DNA of 64,000 nucleotides, taken from the NCBI RefSeq assembly GCF_003949795.1, contig NZ_RPRY01000004.1, positions 1-64,000 of the forward strand. The letters are read 5' to 3'. Within the stretch, counting starts at the first letter, position 1; each line of letters starts with the position of its first letter. The stretch is from Streptomyces sp. WAC06614. GTDB lineage: Bacteria; Actinomycetota; Actinomycetes; Streptomycetales; Streptomycetaceae. The position numbers and the translations under genes are program-made. Shown piece after piece: positions 37,383 to 45,691 of the stretch. The notes under the pieces are model-generated. The model had not been told where the DNA came from and did no database searches. It worked only from the letters and a program-made list of their open reading frames with translations.

Positions 37383-39097
37383 CTCTGGCCCGAGCGGACC
37401 GTGCGCAGCGCCACCGTGTCGGTGGCCTCGCCCGCGAGGGCGCCGGCCTCCGGCCCGGGCAGCGGCCCGTCCGGTGCGGGCTGCGCCTCGGCCGTGGAGC
37501 CGCGCCGGCCCGGCCGGCCGGCCCGCTTGTCCTCCGGTACCGGGCCGTGGAGCACCGCGCCGAGCACCGTGCCGCCGGCCCCGCTGATCAGCTCGCGGAT
37601 CCGGGCCAGGTCGGTGCGGTGGACGGCGCGCGGGTCGCAGACGACCAGGACCCCGTCGACCCGGTCGACGAGCGCCAGCGCGTCGGCGTACGAGAGCACC
37701 GGCGGGGCGAGCACGATCACCGTCGAGCCCGGGGAGTCGGCCTCGGAGACCAGCCGGGTGGCGCGCGGCGAGGTCAGGGCGCGCGGGACGTTGCGGACGC
37801 GGCCGCCCGGGACCAGGTCGAAGGTGCCGGACTCGCCGGCGTCCACCACGAGCTGGCGTCCGTCGGGCCATTCGGCCTCGGTGCCCGTGGTGTGCCCGCC
37901 GGTCCCGGTGGGCATCTGGCTCCAGCGGGGCCGGGCCCCGGTGTCGGTCGGCAGCTGGCTGGCCAGCACCGGTGTGCGCAGGTCGGCCTCGATGAGCAGC
38001 ACGTCCTTGCCGGTCTCGGCGAAGGAGGCGGCCAGGTTCACGGCCACCGCGGCGGCGGTGGCGCTGCTGCCGCGCGGGGCGACGACGAGCAGCCGGCGCC
38101 GGTCGGCGAAGCGGGAGTCGTAGGCCAGCCGGAAGGCCACCGAGCGGTACTCCTCGGCAAGCCGCGGATCGGCCTCGCCGGCGGCCAGCAGCGGTCCGCC
38201 GCCGGTCCGGTCGCGCGGCAGGGTGCCCAGCACCGGCGCGCGCAGCGCGCGCGAGACGTCGCCGTCGGAGCGCGGGGCCGGGTCGAAGACGAGCCGGACC
38301 CAGGCGGCGAGCAGGCCCAGGGCGAGGCCGACGGCCGCGCCGAGCGCCAGCGACATGGGCAGGCCCGGGCCGTCGCCCGCGGTGGGCGGGGTCGCGGTGG
38401 TGGTGATCCGGCCCGGGGTCATGTCCAGCGCTTCGAGCCGGGCGAGGTTGGCGTTGAGGGTGTTGACCTTGTTCTGGAGGTCGGTCTTGGTGGTGTACGC
38501 GGTGTCGCGGCTGGGCCCGGCGGGCAGGGCCGCGATCTGCTTGACCAGGTCGTCGAGCTGCTTGGCCAGCGGGTCGCGCTGGTCCTTGTACCCCTTGACC
38601 ATGGTGTCGCGGGTGTCCTGGAGCGCGGCCTGGCGCTGCTTGAGGTACGCCTCGGTCATGGCGTTGGCGCGGGTGGCGGCCGTCTTCGGGGTGGACGCGG
38701 TGTAGGTGAAGCGCAGCACCATCGACTGCGGCGGGTTGGTCACCTGCAGCCCGCTGCGCAGCCCGGCCACGCCGGAGGCGGGCACGCCGAGCTTCTTGGC
38801 GGCCTCGGCGGCGACCGAACTGCTCAGTGCCGTCTGGCGTTCGGAGCCGATGTTCACCGTCTTGTCGGCGGCGATCGACGGGTTGAACGGGTCGTCGGTC
38901 GGGGTACGCAGCACCACGTCGGCGGTGGCGACGTAGGTGTCGGCGGTGGATATGCCCAGGTACACCCCGCCCAGCAGGCCGATGCCGATGCCCGCCCCGA
39001 TGAGCTTGCGGTAGCGCAGGAGCTGGCGGAACTGGTCCCGCAGGAGGTCGGGTTCGTCCTCGCCGGGGACCGCCGCGGGGCGGTGCGTCTCGCTCAC
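37379..39097 (-). CDS. Polysaccharide co-polymerase (Wzz domain with degenerate tyrosine-kinase domain)
   Basis: A 572-residue protein with two membrane helices (about 32-50 and 247-268) enclosing a Wzz-type extracytoplasmic coiled domain, then a cytoplasmic BY-kinase-like domain. The latter keeps Walker A' (LLIEADLR, 366-373), but the P-loop reads APRGSSATAAAV (340-351), lacking the lysine and GKT/GKS, and Walker B reads VIVLAPP instead of a D-containing motif. There is no tyrosine cluster in the Ala/Pro-rich C-terminus. It is therefore likely to be a non-catalytic chain-length regulator. Start ATG 39097 overlaps the glycosyltransferase stop as ATGA. It is coupled to the flippase downstream. 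Confidence 0.85.
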   Translation of the reverse strand: MSETHRPAAVPGEDEPDLLRDQFRQLLRYRKLIGAGIGIGLLGGVYLGISTADTYVATADVVLRTPTDDPFNPSIAADKTVNIGSERQTALSSSVAAEAAKKLGVPASGVAGLRSGLQVTNPPQSMVLRFTYTASTPKTAATRANAMTEAYLKQRQAALQDTRDTMVKGYKDQRDPLAKQLDDLVKQIAALPAGPSRDTAYTTKTDLQNKVNTLNANLARLEALDMTPGRITTTATPPTAGDGPGLPMSLALGAAVGLALGLLAAWVRLVFDPAPRSDGDVSRALRAPVLGTLPRDRTGGGPLLAAGEADPRLAEEYRSVAFRLAYDSRFADRRRLLVVAPRGSSATAAAVAVNLAASFAETGKDVLLIEADLRTPVLASQLPTDTGARPRWSQMPTGTGGHTTGTEAEWPDGRQLVVDAGESGTFDLVPGGRVRNVPRALTSPRATRLVSEADSPGSTVIVLAPPVLSYADALALVDRVDGVLVVCDPRAVHRTDLARIRELISGAGGTVLGAVLHGPVPEDKRAGRPGRRGSTAEAQPAPDGPLPGPEAGALAGEATDTVALRTVRSGQR

Positions 39098-40329
39098 GGC
39101 CGGTGAACCCCCAGTGCTTCGTCGATGAGTGCGTCGATACGGGCCAGGCCCGCGTCACGGCTGAGGTGGGCCGCGACGTGGCGGGGTCCGGCCGCGCCGA
39201 GCGCGTCCGCGCCCTCGGGGTCCTCGGCCAGCGCCCGTACGGCCTTCAGCAGGGCCTCGGGGTCCTCCGGCGGTACGAGCACCCCGGCGCCCGAACGCTC
39301 CACCTCCTGGGCGGTGCCGCCCTGCGCCGCGACGGAGGCGACGACGGGCCGGCCGGCCGCGAAGTAGGAGGTGAGTTTCGACGGCACGCTCATGTCCAGC
39401 ACAGCCGCGTGCTGCGTGACGGCGAGCACGTCCGCCGCGGCGAGGATATCCGGGAAGTCTCCGTCGGCGGCAGGGGGGATGATGTCCAGGTTCGGCACGT
39501 CGGCCGACATCTCGGCGAGCGCCGCCCGCTGGCTGCCGTCGCCCATGAGCACGAACCGTACGTCCGGGTCCCGCCGGGCCGCGCCGACCAGCACCTCCAG
39601 GCCCTGCTTGAGCCCCATGTTGCCGGAGTGCAGCACGACGGTCTGCCCGGGCGCCCAGCCCAGGTGGCGCCGGGTCTCGCCGCGCGGCTTGGTGGGCGAG
39701 GGCACGTGGGACCAGTTGGGCACGAGCCGGATCTTCGCCGGGTCGACGCCCATGCCCACGACCCGGTCCACGAAGGTCTCGTGGATGACGCCGACCAGCG
39801 TGGCCCGCTTGAGCGCGTACGCCTCGGCCCGCCCGGCGACGGCGGCCGCCTTGTCGCCGCCACTGATCCCGCTCTGCGCGGCGGCGGCGCCCATCAGGTC
39901 CTGGACGACGGGGACGAACGGCACCTTCCAGCGGGCGGCGAGCCGGGCGGCGAGCACCCCGCCGGCCAGGCTCGGCATCTGGGCGAGGACCGCGTCCGGC
40001 CGGGGCATCCGCGGCGGGGCCACGGCGCCGTGCAGCAGAATCGATCCTTCGAACAGGGCGCGCTTCACGGCGGTCTGACGCGCCGGCACGGTGTGCGCGC
40101 GCCGGTGCACGGTGACGCCCGCGCGCTCCTCGGTACGCCGTAGCGCCCCCCGGTACTCCGGTTCCAGCGACCACGACGGGTAGTGCGGCATGCCCGCGAA
40201 CACATGGGTGTCGTGGCCGAGCCGGGCCCAGTGCTCGGCGATCTGCGTGGCGTACGGACCGATTCCGGCGTGCTCGGGCGCGTAGTTGGTGGAAACCAGC
40301 AGCAGGCGCCGGTGACCGGAAATGGACAC
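39094..40329 (-). CDS. Glycosyltransferase family 4 (WbuB-like)
   Basis: A 411-residue GT-B glycosyltransferase. The N-terminal half starts LLLVSTNYAPEHAGIGPYAT, characteristic of WbuB/WcaI-type enzymes, and the C-terminal half has VLHSGNMGLKQGLEVLV, LMGDGSQ and the nucleotide-sugar motif with MSVPSKLTSYFAAGRPVVASV, where the usual Glu of EX7E is replaced in spacing typical of the subfamily. It probably adds an N-acetylated sugar to a lipid-linked acceptor. It is the first gene of the operon with the co-polymerase and flippase; starts with ATG at 40329 about 126 bases from the divergent cytidylyltransferase gene. Confidence 0.88.
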   Translation of the reverse strand: MSISGHRRLLLVSTNYAPEHAGIGPYATQIAEHWARLGHDTHVFAGMPHYPSWSLEPEYRGALRRTEERAGVTVHRRAHTVPARQTAVKRALFEGSILLHGAVAPPRMPRPDAVLAQMPSLAGGVLAARLAARWKVPFVPVVQDLMGAAAAQSGISGGDKAAAVAGRAEAYALKRATLVGVIHETFVDRVVGMGVDPAKIRLVPNWSHVPSPTKPRGETRRHLGWAPGQTVVLHSGNMGLKQGLEVLVGAARRDPDVRFVLMGDGSQRAALAEMSADVPNLDIIPPAADGDFPDILAAADVLAVTQHAAVLDMSVPSKLTSYFAAGRPVVASVAAQGGTAQEVERSGAGVLVPPEDPEALLKAVRALAEDPEGADALGAAGPRHVAAHLSRDAGLARIDALIDEALGVHRP

Positions 40330-40455
40330 TGAACGTCCCCTTCCCCCTGGATGATGCGCTGCTCACCCTAATCGTTCACCCGCGCACCCCGGAACGCGCG
40401 CGCTATTGTCTGCTAATCCGCCGCACTGGGGAGTGCGGCTGCTGGGGGGTAAGAG

Positions 40456-40962
40456 ATGACGGAGCACGACATGTCCGCCCACGGCGCGCCCGCGCGTAAG
40501 CCGTACCGCGTCGGATACGCACCGGGTGCCTACGACCTGTTCCATATCGGGCATCTGAACATCCTTCGGCACGCCCGCAGCCAGTGCGACTATCTGGTCG
40601 CGGGGGTCGTATCCGACGAGATGGCGGAGCGGGCCAAGGGGCGGCGCCCGATGATTCCGCTGGTGGAGCGGCTGGAGATCGTCCGTAGCGTCAAGTACGT
40701 CGACGCCGCCTTCGTGGAGACCGTTCCCGACAAGGTGGAGACCTGGCGGCAGGTCCGCTTCGACGTCCTGTTCAAGGGCGACGACTGGCGGGGCACCGCC
40801 AAGGGCGACAAGCTGGAGGCGGACTTCGCCGCCGTCGGCGTGGACGTCGTCTACTTCCCGTACACGGTGCACACCTCCAGCACCCAGCTGCGCCGGGCGC
40901 TGGACGCGCTCGCCCAGCCCACGCTCCCCGAGCAGGCCGCCGTCACCGCCGAACGGCGCTGA
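40456..40962 (+). CDS. TagD-like cytidylyltransferase
   Basis: A 168-residue nucleotidyltransferase with the HIGH-type motif at residues 30-33 in GAYDLFHIGHLNIL, a substrate lysine region (FKGDDWRGTAKG) and a C-terminal HTSSTQLRR in place of ISTTKI. This is the family of glycerol-3-phosphate and related cytidylyltransferases, which make CDP-alcohols from CTP. The exact alcohol phosphate is unknown. The ATG at 40456 has a G-rich run upstream. Its last 20 bases overlap the 3' end of a convergent CDP-alcohol phosphotransferase gene, the class of enzyme that would use its product. Confidence 0.85.
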   Translation: MTEHDMSAHGAPARKPYRVGYAPGAYDLFHIGHLNILRHARSQCDYLVAGVVSDEMAERAKGRRPMIPLVERLEIVRSVKYVDAAFVETVPDKVETWRQVRFDVLFKGDDWRGTAKGDKLEADFAAVGVDVVYFPYTVHTSSTQLRRALDALAQPTLPEQAAVTAERR

Positions 40963-41665
40963 GCTCCCGGAACCACTTGGTGAGGAAGGCCAGCAGGAAC
41001 AGCCCGGCCACCGCGCCCAGCGCGGCGTACGCCCACCGGAACAGCTCCCCGCCGCCGAGCAGCAGGAACACCAGGCAGAACACGCCGTAGTCCACCGGCA
41101 GCAGAGCCACCGCGCGCAGCGTGGACGGCGCCTCGGCCGGGGTGCCCGGGGCCGGCCGGGGCTTGAGCTTCTCCGTCAGCAGCCCGCCGAAGAAGGTGAC
41201 CACGGCGGCGAACTGGAAGCCGAGCGGTACCAGCAGCCAGCCGTCGGAGCCGGTGCCGTACGCCTCGGGGAACCGGTGGAAGGCGATCAGCACGCAGGTG
41301 TGCAGGGCGGTCAGCTTGGCGGCGTCCACCACGTGGTCGAGCCATTCGCCGGCCGCGCTGCCGCCCCCGCGCAGCCGGGCGAGCTGGCCGTCGGCGGAGT
41401 CGAAGGCGAAGCCGACCGCGAGCGCCGCCCACACCGCGAGGCCCAGGCCCCAGGAGGGGGCGACGAGGGCGACCGCGGCGAGGGCGGCGAAGCTGAAGGC
41501 GGCGCTGACCAGGGTGACCTGGTTGGGGCTCAGGCCGAGCGCGTAGGAGCCGGCGGCGAGATAGCGCCCGGCCGGGCGGTTGACGAAGCGCGAGTAGAGC
41601 GAGACGCCCTTCGCGGACTTCTGTGCCCCGCGCAGCTCCCGCAGCGCGGTCCCGACACTCGCCAT
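40943..41665 (-). CDS. CDP-alcohol phosphatidyltransferase family membrane protein
   Basis: A 240-residue integral membrane enzyme with the full signature D89-x2-D92-G93-x2-A96-R97-x8-G106-x3-D110-x3-D114, where the aspartates bind metal and the last acts as base. It transfers a phospho-alcohol from a CDP-alcohol to a lipid or sugar acceptor. About six membrane helices are visible. The start is the ATG at 41665. It overlaps convergently by 20 bases with the cytidylyltransferase gene. The reaction could decorate the exopolysaccharide or make an unusual phospholipid; the sequence does not decide. Confidence 0.88.
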   Translation of the reverse strand: MASVGTALRELRGAQKSAKGVSLYSRFVNRPAGRYLAAGSYALGLSPNQVTLVSAAFSFAALAAVALVAPSWGLGLAVWAALAVGFAFDSADGQLARLRGGGSAAGEWLDHVVDAAKLTALHTCVLIAFHRFPEAYGTGSDGWLLVPLGFQFAAVVTFFGGLLTEKLKPRPAPGTPAEAPSTLRAVALLPVDYGVFCLVFLLLGGGELFRWAYAALGAVAGLFLLAFLTKWFRELSAVRR

Positions 41666-41694
41666 GCGCCCCCCTCGGTCCTGTGAGGGTCACA

Positions 41695-42969
41695 TCATCG
41701 CAGGGCCGGGGCGTGCGTACGTTCCGGATCCGTACGGGCGTACGCCCGGACGTCCGGGAGCAGCAGGACGGCGAGATTGGCGACGGCCGTGAGCACGGCC
41801 CCCGCCAGCAGCGGCGCGGCCGTCCCGGTCGCGGCGGCGAGCGGGGCCGCCACGGCCAGGCCCAGCGGGCGGGCGGCGAAGGAGATGAGGGTGTCGAAGG
41901 CGCCGACCCGCCCGAGCGCCTCCACCGGAACCCGGCGCTGCAACGCGGTCTCCCACAGCGGGCTGAGCACGCCCAGCCCGAACATGGCGCAGAAGTACGC
42001 GCCTGCGGTCACGGCCAGCGGCAGCCGCAGCGCGAAGGCGGTCAGCGGCAGGGCCAGGGCGGCGGCGCCGAGGGCGACCCCGAGGAGCGGGCGGCGCAGG
42101 GGCAGCCGGCCGGCCGCCCACACCCCGGCGAGCAGTCCGGCGGTGCCGGTCTGGGCGACCACCACCCAGGACCGTTCGCCGCCCAGGCTCTCCACGGCGA
42201 TCAGCGGGCCCAGCGTGAGCAGGAACCCGGCGGCGAGGTGCCAGACGCCGTGCGCGGCCACGTTGGCGAGGAACCAGGGGTGCCGCCGGGTCTCGGCCCA
42301 GCCGGCCCGCAGCTCGGCGAGGAACCCCGGGCGGGCGGCGGGCCGTTCGTCGGGCCGCGCGCCGGGCCGGTCGGCGGCGGTACGAGGCGACAGACCGCCG
42401 AGGGTGAACGCGGAGGCCACGAACAGCCCGGCCGTCAGTACCGAGGACCAGCCGGCGCCCAGGCCGAGCATCAGCGCACCCGCCGCAGCCGGCCCGGCGA
42501 ACTGGGCGATCCCCTGGGCCACCCCGAGCCGGGCGTTGACCTTGAGGAGGTCCGCGGCCGGGACGACGCTGACCACCAGGGTCCGGGCGGAGGCCGTACC
42601 GAAGGCCACGGCGGCCCCGGTCACGGCGGCCAGCGCGGCCAGTTCCGCCACCCGGACCGGCCCGGTCAGCAGCAGGACGCCGGTGGCGAGCTGGGCGGCG
42701 GCCCGGACCAGGTCGGCGGCGAGCACCACCCGGCGGGCCGGGAACCGGTCGGCGACCACGCCCGCCACCGGCAGCAGGAGCAGCAGCGGCAGCAGCTCGC
42801 ACGCGAGGACCAGGCCGAGGTCCGTGGCGGAGCCGGTACGGACCACGGCGAGGGTGAGGGTGGTGGGGATCAGCGCGCTGGCGAGCGCGGCGCAGGAACG
42901 GCCGGCGAGCAGCCGTCGGACGAGGGGTGGCATGAGGGCAAGATATTTCGGCACCGAATCATTCGTCAA
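41695..42969 (-). CDS. MFS transporter (probable efflux)
   Basis: A 424-residue twelve-helix major-facilitator protein, with the first-half motif GVVADRFPARRVVLAADL between helices 2 and 3 typical of drug-efflux/enterobactin-exporter-like members. The TTG at 42969 has GGAG seven bases upstream; an internal ATG at 42933 would remove 12 residues and lies beyond the first operator. It is divergent from a MarR-type regulator by 32 bases, with twin palindromes at the shared control region, so it is the likely regulated target. The substrate is unknown. Confidence 0.85.
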   Translation of the reverse strand: MTNDSVPKYLALMPPLVRRLLAGRSCAALASALIPTTLTLAVVRTGSATDLGLVLACELLPLLLLLPVAGVVADRFPARRVVLAADLVRAAAQLATGVLLLTGPVRVAELAALAAVTGAAVAFGTASARTLVVSVVPAADLLKVNARLGVAQGIAQFAGPAAAGALMLGLGAGWSSVLTAGLFVASAFTLGGLSPRTAADRPGARPDERPAARPGFLAELRAGWAETRRHPWFLANVAAHGVWHLAAGFLLTLGPLIAVESLGGERSWVVVAQTGTAGLLAGVWAAGRLPLRRPLLGVALGAAALALPLTAFALRLPLAVTAGAYFCAMFGLGVLSPLWETALQRRVPVEALGRVGAFDTLISFAARPLGLAVAAPLAAATGTAAPLLAGAVLTAVANLAVLLLPDVRAYARTDPERTHAPALR

Positions 42970-42974
42970 CGAAT
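42947..42974. promoter_or_regulatory. Twin palindromic operators for the MarR regulator
   Basis: Two copies of the dyad TTCG-N-CA-N-CGAA: TTCGGCACCGAA at 42947-42958 and TTCGTCAACGAA at 42962-42973 (extended to ATTCGTCAACGAAT). Their centres are 15 bases apart. They lie over the start of the MFS gene and 28 bases before the MarR gene, where bound repressor would block both. Confidence 0.65.
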
Positions 42975-43001
42975 TACTCCGCCGACGGCGATAATGCCTC
43001 C

Positions 43002-43523
43002 ATGGCAGCGGACAGCGACGGCACAGAGGACTCGGTCGACCGGCACATCGCCCGCTGGCACGGCAAGGCGCCCTTCGACGTGCCCACCGAAGAGGTCATC
43101 ACCCGGATCCAGCTCCTCGCCAAGCACGTCCTCCAGGTCAAGGAGCAGGCCCTGGCCGAGACGGGTCTGCAGCTCTTCGAGTTCGAGACCCTGCACCGCC
43201 TGGCCGCCCGCGGCACCCCCTGGCGGGCCACCCCGTCCGAACTCGCCGCCGAGCTCCTGCTCTCCCCGGCCGGCATGACCGGCCGCCTCGACACCCTGGA
43301 GGCCTCCGGGCTGGTCCGCCGACTGCGCGCGGCCGAGGACCGGCGTCGCGTCGACGTCGAACTGACCGCCGAGGGCCACGCCCGCTGGTCGGCCGCGATG
43401 CGCCTGCGCGGCCTCGCCGAGAACGCGATGCTGACCCCCTTCGACCCCACCGAGACCGCCCACCTCTCGGCCCTGCTCAAGCGGATGCTGCTGCACGTGG
43501 AGACCCGCGGCGGGGCCCACTAG
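43002..43523 (+). CDS. MarR-family transcriptional regulator
   Basis: A 173-residue winged-helix repressor. The DNA-recognition part reads TPSELAAELLLSPAGMTGRLDTLEASGLVRR, and the wing AAEDRRRVDVELT carries the conserved D-R-R. An N-terminal helix of about 35 residues (VDRHIARWHGKAPFD) resembles the MarR subgroup with a PEDR-like extension. It likely represses itself and the divergent MFS gene, released by a small ligand. Start ATG at 43002. Its stop overlaps the convergent polymerase gene by four bases. Confidence 0.9.
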   Translation: MAADSDGTEDSVDRHIARWHGKAPFDVPTEEVITRIQLLAKHVLQVKEQALAETGLQLFEFETLHRLAARGTPWRATPSELAAELLLSPAGMTGRLDTLEASGLVRRLRAAEDRRRVDVELTAEGHARWSAAMRLRGLAENAMLTPFDPTETAHLSALLKRMLLHVETRGGAH

Positions 43524-45052
43524 CGCAGCCTCGCCCCCGCGTCCGCGCGGTGGGTGGTGATCAGGGCCAGGCACAGGGCGGCGATGGCCACGCGGCCCGA
43601 GGCCTGGAGGAGCGGGCCTCGCAGGAGGATGAAGGAGTAGCCCGCCACCAGGGGGACCACCACCGAGATCAGGCTGCCCGGTGGGGTGCGGCGGGTGGCG
43701 CGTACGGCGTAGCGGCGGTCGACGCGGGCCGAGGCGTAGCCCAGGGCCAGCAGGCCCGCGCCCATGCCCAGGGGGCCGAAGTCGATCCACAGCTCGGCCC
43801 AGATCGGCGAGGACAGGTTGGTGTTGACCGTGCCCATCCACTCACCGATCATCACGCCCGTGTCCTTCGGCTTGTCCGGCCACACCGCGCGGGGCACCGC
43901 GAAGAGGACCGAGCCGGCCAGCTGGCGGCCGTAGGAGTGGCCCGCGCCGGACTCCACGTAGGTGATGGTGTTGGCGAACATGCCGATCTGGTCGTAGTCC
44001 TTGAGGGCCATCGGCTCCAGGAACGACGTGGTCTCCATCGGCTTGTAGTTCTTCTCGTCGTAGCGGAACCGGTCCGCGAACGGGAAGACCAGCAGGGCGA
44101 CCACCACCGCCATCGACAGCGCCACGCGGTACATGGCCGCGCTCACCGGGAAGACCGCGAACAGCAGCGAGAACAGCACCGTCAGGAACCAGTAGCGGGG
44201 GTTCGAGACGGGGTTGTTGACGATCAGGTTGAGCAGCGCCAGCGCGCCCCACGTCAGGATCACCGACGGCTTGCGGCGGGCGTACGTGGACGTCACCAGC
44301 CAGCGCGTGTACAGCAGCAGGGCCAGCAGGGCCGGGACGGTGCCGAAGCCGCGCAGGAACGCCTGGCCGGCCTGGCCGTCGCCGTTGGAGACGCCGGCGT
44401 CCTGGATGCCGGCGATGATCTCCTGGCGGCTGCTGAAGAAGACCGCGGGGCCGCCCAGTTTGGCGATGAAGGCCCCGCTCGCCACGAAGGCCAGCGCCGT
44501 CAGGAGGTACAGCCGGCGCCGGTGCGTCATCAGTGGCCTGGGCTCCGCGGGCGGGCCGCCCGCGCGGCCCGCGGGGCGGTGCCGGGCCAGCAGGACGCCG
44601 ATGTCGAACGCGCCGCAGCCGAGCAGCACCAGCGCGATCGCCCAGGTGAGGTCGGAGCGCGGCCCGACCACCGGGGTCGGGACCTGGCCGAGGACGGCCT
44701 GGGCGAGCGGGGCCACGCCCATGGCCATGTAGACGAACAGCCAGAAGGAGCCCTGGAGGAGCTTGCGCCGGCTGGTCAGCACCATCGCCGACAGCCGCGC
44801 GCCCGCGTACATCGTCAGGGCCAACTGGAGCCAGAACGGCGCGTCGTGCGCACCGGCGCCCGGCTGGACGGCGACGACCAGCGGGAGGAAGACGGTGAAG
44901 CCCAATGCCAGCGGGACCGACAGGGCCCGGGACAGCAGGGTGCGCGGGGAGGTGACGCGGCCCCACAGGGACTCGTCCTCCTGCGGCAGGAGTGCTCCCG
45001 GGGGGCGCCGCCGCGCGGGGTCGGTCCGTGGGCCGCGTACGTCCGTTGCCAC
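43520..45052 (-). CDS. Wzy-like O-antigen/exopolysaccharide polymerase
   Basis: A 510-residue membrane protein with about 12 hydrophobic segments and a large extracytoplasmic loop in the second half (residues around 330-420, including YVESGAGHSYGRQLAGSVLFAVPRAVWPDKP). This resembles the oligosaccharide repeat-unit polymerases of the O-antigen ligase/polymerase group, where a VPR-x-WPDKP segment is typical. It would join repeat units on the outer face of the membrane. I chose the GTG at 45052 with a G-rich run upstream; a GTG at 45064 is an alternative. It is divergent from an acetyltransferase/glycosyltransferase pair. Confidence 0.8.
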   Translation of the reverse strand: MATDVRGPRTDPARRRPPGALLPQEDESLWGRVTSPRTLLSRALSVPLALGFTVFLPLVVAVQPGAGAHDAPFWLQLALTMYAGARLSAMVLTSRRKLLQGSFWLFVYMAMGVAPLAQAVLGQVPTPVVGPRSDLTWAIALVLLGCGAFDIGVLLARHRPAGRAGGPPAEPRPLMTHRRRLYLLTALAFVASGAFIAKLGGPAVFFSSRQEIIAGIQDAGVSNGDGQAGQAFLRGFGTVPALLALLLYTRWLVTSTYARRKPSVILTWGALALLNLIVNNPVSNPRYWFLTVLFSLLFAVFPVSAAMYRVALSMAVVVALLVFPFADRFRYDEKNYKPMETTSFLEPMALKDYDQIGMFANTITYVESGAGHSYGRQLAGSVLFAVPRAVWPDKPKDTGVMIGEWMGTVNTNLSSPIWAELWIDFGPLGMGAGLLALGYASARVDRRYAVRATRRTPPGSLISVVVPLVAGYSFILLRGPLLQASGRVAIAALCLALITTHRADAGARLR

Positions 45053-45151
45053 TCCAGCCCCCACCCCTGTGCGTCGTCCGCGCGCAGTCTAGTCTGGGCC
45101 CACGGCGCCGGGGGAGGCGCCGCCGACGGGGTGGACGCGAGGGGGTGCTCG

Positions 45152-45691
45152 GTGCGTGATCTTCCCGCCTTCACGCTGGCCGGCTACGACAAGGGTCGCG
45201 GCCTGCTGACCCAGGCGCTGTGGTTCGCCGTGCTGAACCTGCTGTTCATGGCCTGGTTCTGCCCGGCCCGGGTGCGGGTGGCCCTGCTGCGGGCCTTCGG
45301 CGCGCAGATCGGCGAAGGGGTGCTGATCCGGCACCGGGTGCGCGTGCTGTGGCCGTGGAAGCTGACGGTCGGCGACCACACCTGGATCGGCGAGGGCGCC
45401 TGGCTGCTGAACCTGGAGCCGGTGACGATCGGATCGCACGTGTGCGTGTCGCAGGAGGCGCTGCTGTGCACCGGCTCGCACGACCACCGGGCCGCCGACT
45501 TCCGCTACCGCAACGCCCCGATCACCGTCGAGGACGGCGCCTGGGTGGCCGTACGGTCCACCGTGCTGGCCGGGGTCACCGTGGGCCGGCACGCCGTGGT
45601 CGGCGCCGGCGCGGTCGTCCACCGGGACCTGCCCGAACTCACCCTGCAGACCGCCGACGGCACCCGCCGGCCCGTGGAGGAGCCGAAGTGA
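45152..45691 (+). CDS. WcaF-like acyltransferase (hexapeptide repeat)
   Basis: A 179-residue left-handed beta-helix acyltransferase. The N-terminus (LAGYDKGRGLLTQALWFAVLNLLF) and the hexapeptide region (KLTVGDHTWIGEGAWLLNLEPVTIGSHV, cut here, and CTGSHD-H, with the catalytic His) match colanic-acid acetyltransferase WcaF. It would O-acetylate a sugar of the exopolysaccharide using acetyl-CoA. The GTG at 45152 follows GGGGG. Its stop overlaps the GTG start of the glycosyltransferase gene. Confidence 0.88.
   Translation: MRDLPAFTLAGYDKGRGLLTQALWFAVLNLLFMAWFCPARVRVALLRAFGAQIGEGVLIRHRVRVLWPWKLTVGDHTWIGEGAWLLNLEPVTIGSHVCVSQEALLCTGSHDHRAADFRYRNAPITVEDGAWVAVRSTVLAGVTVGRHAVVGAGAVVHRDLPELTLQTADGTRRPVEEPK

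Noticed and set aside
37379-39097. Functional bacterial tyrosine kinase.
   Set aside because: The P-loop lysine, the Walker B Asp and a C-terminal Tyr cluster are all missing.
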